Assembly: GCA_045130475.1 (NCBI GenBank)
Contig: JBGUPU010000053.1
Span: forward strand, 1 to 64,000
Direction: 5' to 3'
Source: CAG-791 sp045130475
GTDB lineage: Bacteria; Bacillota; Clostridia; Lachnospirales; Lachnospiraceae
DNA length: 64,000 bases
Shown: positions 61,682 through 64,000 of the stretch, in pieces
Layout of the letters: the number at the start of each line of letters is the position of its first letter
Numbering within the stretch: position 1 is the stretch's first letter
The notes under the pieces: generated by a model
Told to the model about the DNA's origin: nothing
Databases searched by the model: none
The model's input: only the letters and a program-made list of their open reading frames with translations
Made by a program: the position numbers and the translations under genes

Positions 61682-63064
61682 ATGAAAGTGTATAAGAGCG
61701 TGATCTGCCGACTGCTGCCGGTGCTGATGGCAGTCTTTCTTACTGCCGGCTGCGGATCTTTATCAAATCCGGGACAGCCCGGAACGGCAGAAGCTGCGGG
61801 AACGGCAGAGATGGAAGCGGCTGAAACAGAAGGCGCAGAGCAGGCCGCAGAGGACAAAAAAGCTGAGATAGGAAAAGGTACCGAAGACGCAGAAGCTGCG
61901 GAACTCCCCGCCCCGGGGCTTCCGGGAGCCTTTTCCCTGTCCATGGTGCCGGACTACAGCGGGGATATCTGGACAGATATAAACGGGGATGTTCCTTTTT
62001 TTGAAGAGAGCCAGATGGAGGCGGCCCGCCGGATGGTAAAAATCTTGTCTCTTCAAAACGGACAGGAAGAGGCAGAGGAAGCGGAAGAAGAGATAGAAAA
62101 AGATACAGATACAGATAAAGTGATAACAGAAAACCAGGATCAGTCGGACACTTCGTCAGACCGGCTCAGGAACGGTTCTTACCAGGTCTATGGTGATCTG
62201 GACAGGCTGGGGCGCTGTACGGGTGCCTGTGCCCTTGTGGGGCCTGAGACACTGCCGCAGGAAGCGCGCGGGCAGATCGGCATGATTAAGCCCACCGGAT
62301 GGCATACTGTAAAATACGAATGGATTGACGGCAATTTTCTGTACAACCGCTGTCATCTGATCGGTTTTCAGCTCACCGGCCAGGACGCCAACGAAAAGAA
62401 TCTGATCACAGGAACGCGCGCAATGAATGTCGAAGGCATGCTGCCCTATGAGGATTCGGTCCTGGCCTATGTGAGGGGAACCGGCAAACATGTCCTCTAT
62501 CGTGTGACCCCTGTTTTCCGGCAGGACAACCTGCTTGCCGACGGCGTCCTGATGGAGGCCTGCTCGGTCGAGGATCCTCTGGTCCGGTTCTGTGCTTTCT
62601 GCTACAACGTGCAGCCCGGTATACAGATAGATTATGCAACGGGAGAGAGCACGGGGCCTGCATTTTCCGGAAATGATCTTCCTGAAAAAAATCTTTCAGA
62701 AAAAGACATTTCGGAAAAAGGCTCTTCAGAAAAAGATCTTTCGGAGAACGGACTTTTGGAGAAGGGCTCTGCTGCCCAGGCCGGTGACCCGGACAAGGAA
62801 TCCGGGCAGATGGGAAAGGATGAGACGGCAGAGGACAAAAAAGTCCGGGACAACAGTGTCCCGGACAGGTCTTTGGAAGGAGAGCAGGGCGGATCGGCGA
62901 TCGGGGAGTGGAAGTACATAGTCAATGTAAGTTCCATGAAGTTCCATCGGCCCGGCTGCGAATCCGTGCAGAAAATGAGCAGGAAAAACACCCAGGGATT
63001 CAACGGTTCCCGCGAAGAGCTGATTGAAATGGGCTATACGCCCTGTAAAAACTGCGATCCATAA
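61682..63064 (+). CDS. Secreted DNA/RNA non-specific endonuclease lipoprotein with C-terminal zinc-type motif
   Basis: A 460-residue exported nuclease. Signal peptide and lipobox (LTAGCGS), an Ala/Glu-rich linker, then a nuclease domain of the DNA-entry (EndA-like) type. It has DLDRLGRCTGACALVG, the catalytic-His region FLYNRCHLIGFQLTG (NRGH-like, with Cys where Gly is usual), and NLITGTRAMNVEGM. A second low-complexity stretch holds seven Glu-Lys-rich units (LSEKD, SSEKD and variants, about 62665-62770). The C-terminus, VSSMKFHRPGCESVQKMS and YTPCKNCDP, resembles an Ada-type metal-binding fold found at the end of such nucleases. It likely degrades extracellular DNA or takes part in DNA uptake. 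Confidence 0.85.
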   Translation: MKVYKSVICRLLPVLMAVFLTAGCGSLSNPGQPGTAEAAGTAEMEAAETEGAEQAAEDKKAEIGKGTEDAEAAELPAPGLPGAFSLSMVPDYSGDIWTDINGDVPFFEESQMEAARRMVKILSLQNGQEEAEEAEEEIEKDTDTDKVITENQDQSDTSSDRLRNGSYQVYGDLDRLGRCTGACALVGPETLPQEARGQIGMIKPTGWHTVKYEWIDGNFLYNRCHLIGFQLTGQDANEKNLITGTRAMNVEGMLPYEDSVLAYVRGTGKHVLYRVTPVFRQDNLLADGVLMEACSVEDPLVRFCAFCYNVQPGIQIDYATGESTGPAFSGNDLPEKNLSEKDISEKGSSEKDLSENGLLEKGSAAQAGDPDKESGQMGKDETAEDKKVRDNSVPDRSLEGEQGGSAIGEWKYIVNVSSMKFHRPGCESVQKMSRKNTQGFNGSREELIEMGYTPCKNCDP

Positions 63065-63090
63065 AACAACATCGACGAAGGAGAAATCAA

Positions 63091-63624
63091 ATGAACGAAC
63101 AGATGCTGGAAACTTTTTTAAACAGGCGCAGTATCCGCAGTTACTCTGGAGAAGCTGTTCCTATGGAAAAACTCAATCAGATCATCATGGCGGGACTTTC
63201 CTCGGCATCCAGCCGGGCAATTCGCCCCTGGGAGCTGATCGTTGTGAGAGACAAGGACAAATTGATCGATATGTCCGGATGCCGTCTGAAGGGGTCCTCC
63301 CGTATGCTGGCAGGCGCGGACGCGGCGATCGTTGTCGTGGGTGACGAGGAGCGCTCCGATGTCTGGATCGAGGACTGCAGTGTCGTTATGGCCAACATGC
63401 ATCTGATGGCCTCTGCGCTTGGCGTGGGCAGCTGCTGGATCCAGGGACGCGGACGCGAGGCGATTGACGGGGAGACCACAGAGGACTTCCTGCGAAGGAT
63501 CCTCCAGTTCCCTTCAGAGTGCCGCCTCGAGGCCATCCTTGCACTGGGAATACCGGATGAAGAACTGCCGGCAAGAGTCCCGGAGAGCCTGCCTTTTTAC
63601 AAGGTTCATATCAACAAATATTGA
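63091..63624 (+). CDS. Nitroreductase family protein
   Basis: A 177-residue FMN-dependent oxidoreductase. The family start is FLNRRSIRSYSGEAVPMEKL, followed by AGLSSASSRAIRPWELIVV (the FMN-contact Ser/Arg pattern), SVVMANMHLMASALGVGSCW and ALGIPDEELPAR. Homologues reduce nitro or quinone compounds using NAD(P)H; the physiological substrate is unknown. GAAGGAG lies 9 nt upstream of ATG 63091, 26 nt after the endonuclease gene, so the two are probably co-transcribed. A hairpin that belongs to the window-end repeat follows. Confidence 0.92.
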   Translation: MNEQMLETFLNRRSIRSYSGEAVPMEKLNQIIMAGLSSASSRAIRPWELIVVRDKDKLIDMSGCRLKGSSRMLAGADAAIVVVGDEERSDVWIEDCSVVMANMHLMASALGVGSCWIQGRGREAIDGETTEDFLRRILQFPSECRLEAILALGIPDEELPARVPESLPFYKVHINKY

Positions 63625-63629
63625 AAACA

Positions 63630-63701
63630 AGCGTGCCCAAGGCGTTTGGGCACGCTTGATGAGACGGTTCTCTCTTAACCACCTTTTGACCTCAACATCA
63701 T
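63630..63701. repeat. 71-bp dispersed repeat, right copy, including terminator hairpin
   Basis: Matches 14-84. AAGCGTGCCCAA pairs with TTGGGCACGCTT; on the minus strand TTGTTTTC follows, so it can terminate the minus-strand gene ending at 63719 and also lies directly after the nitroreductase gene. Confidence 0.7.
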
Positions 63702-63718
63702 GGAGATCAATCAGGAAA

Positions 63719-64000
63719 TTATTTCAGGGCGGCGTCGAGGGCATGCGCCAGGGCTTCCCAGTTTGCAAGGGAGTCTTTGTTCTGAGAGATCTCCTTTGCG
63801 GCTTCGGCGCAGCCGGCGTCTTCCAGGATCGGGCTGACTTCATCAAAGGAGTCCAGGATCATGCTCGCGTCAAAGGAGACAGAGGACCAGTTGGCCTTCA
63901 GGTTCTCCTGCTGTTCATCGGAGAGGCCTTTGACTTCCTTTTTGACTGTGTCTGCAAGGAGGGCAGGGTCTGCCTTGGCGGCATCGGCCTCATTTGCCCA
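63719..64000 (-). CDS. C-terminal part of an unidentified protein (runs off the window)
   Basis: The last 93 codons of a minus-strand gene, ending TAA at 63721-63719. The visible protein is acidic and mostly helical: VKKEVKGLSDEQQENLKANW, ASMILDSFDEVSPILEDAGC, and the end NWEALAHALDAALK. It has no membrane segment or known motif. Codon use is normal for the region, so it is a real gene whose start lies beyond 64000. It may be the tail of a lipoprotein or of a solute-binding-type protein, but nothing decides this. Confidence 0.7.
   Translation of the reverse strand, partial: WANEADAAKADPALLADTVKKEVKGLSDEQQENLKANWSSVSFDASMILDSFDEVSPILEDAGCAEAAKEISQNKDSLANWEALAHALDAALK

Noticed and set aside
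1..64000. CRISPR arrays, tRNA or rRNA genes
   Set aside because: No regularly spaced identical repeats with unique spacers, no tRNA cloverleaf and no rRNA segments were noticed by reading; a dedicated scan could not be run.

Overview
The window looks like the chromosome of an anaerobic gut Firmicute (class Clostridia, probably Lachnospiraceae). This is inferred from moderate GC, AGGAGG-type ribosome binding sites with frequent TTG/GTG starts, LPxTG surface proteins, a butyryl-CoA:acetate-type CoA-transferase, a ThiW vitamin transporter and AP2-domain proteins. No rRNA, tRNA, CRISPR array, insertion sequence or prophage was recognised.

Left housekeeping part (about 0-29 kb): tetrapyrrole and corrinoid genes (hemC, fused cobA-hemD, hemB, a DUF819 membrane protein, cobU and a short cobU-like gene); an orphan sensor kinase; a thioredoxin/thioredoxin reductase pair behind a palindromic operator; a TPP riboswitch controlling thiW and fused thiE-thiM; a cytidylate-kinase-like protein; an AAA/DUF4143 ATPase; a divergent thyA; a surface phosphodiester-glycosidase-type protein; a PAP2 phosphatase; a metal-efflux set (ArsR/CadC-type repressor, HMA chaperone, P1B ATPase); nudC; lipoproteins; a lysozyme-like protein; and the CoA-transferase.

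Centre (29.8-54.9 kb): the most notable system. Two complete tandem cassettes, and the relic of a third, share one order: tyrosine recombinase, invertible DNA segment (about 0.95 kb), giant LPMTG adhesin (about 2,250-2,620 aa), structured intergenic RNA, LPATG pilin, and a protein with CxC/SCGC repeats plus an AP2 domain. Each segment is bounded by 28-bp inverted sites made of 11-bp arms and a 6-bp spacer (TGGCTA/TAGCCA in the first, TGACTA/TAGTCA in the second). Each carries a promoter-like block, terminator-like hairpins and a row of extra half-sites. In this assembly the first promoter points at its adhesin (ON) and the second points away (OFF). This reads as a pair of independently switching phase-variation modules for two alternative surface fibres. 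The adhesins share an N-terminal region, but one carries a vWA domain and CnaB-like repeats while the other carries InlB/Flg_new-like repeats. No sortase is encoded here.

Right part (55-64 kb): a DUF2442 protein, a sodium:alanine symporter, a tyrosine phosphatase, a gene-poor stretch with its own promoter and terminator, asnB, a 42-aa membrane peptide, a secreted endonuclease, a nitroreductase, and the end of an unidentified gene. A 71-bp repeat occurs at both ends of the window.

Two genome-wide habits stand out: short tandem duplications just after stop codons, and low-complexity insertions in the middle of conserved enzymes.
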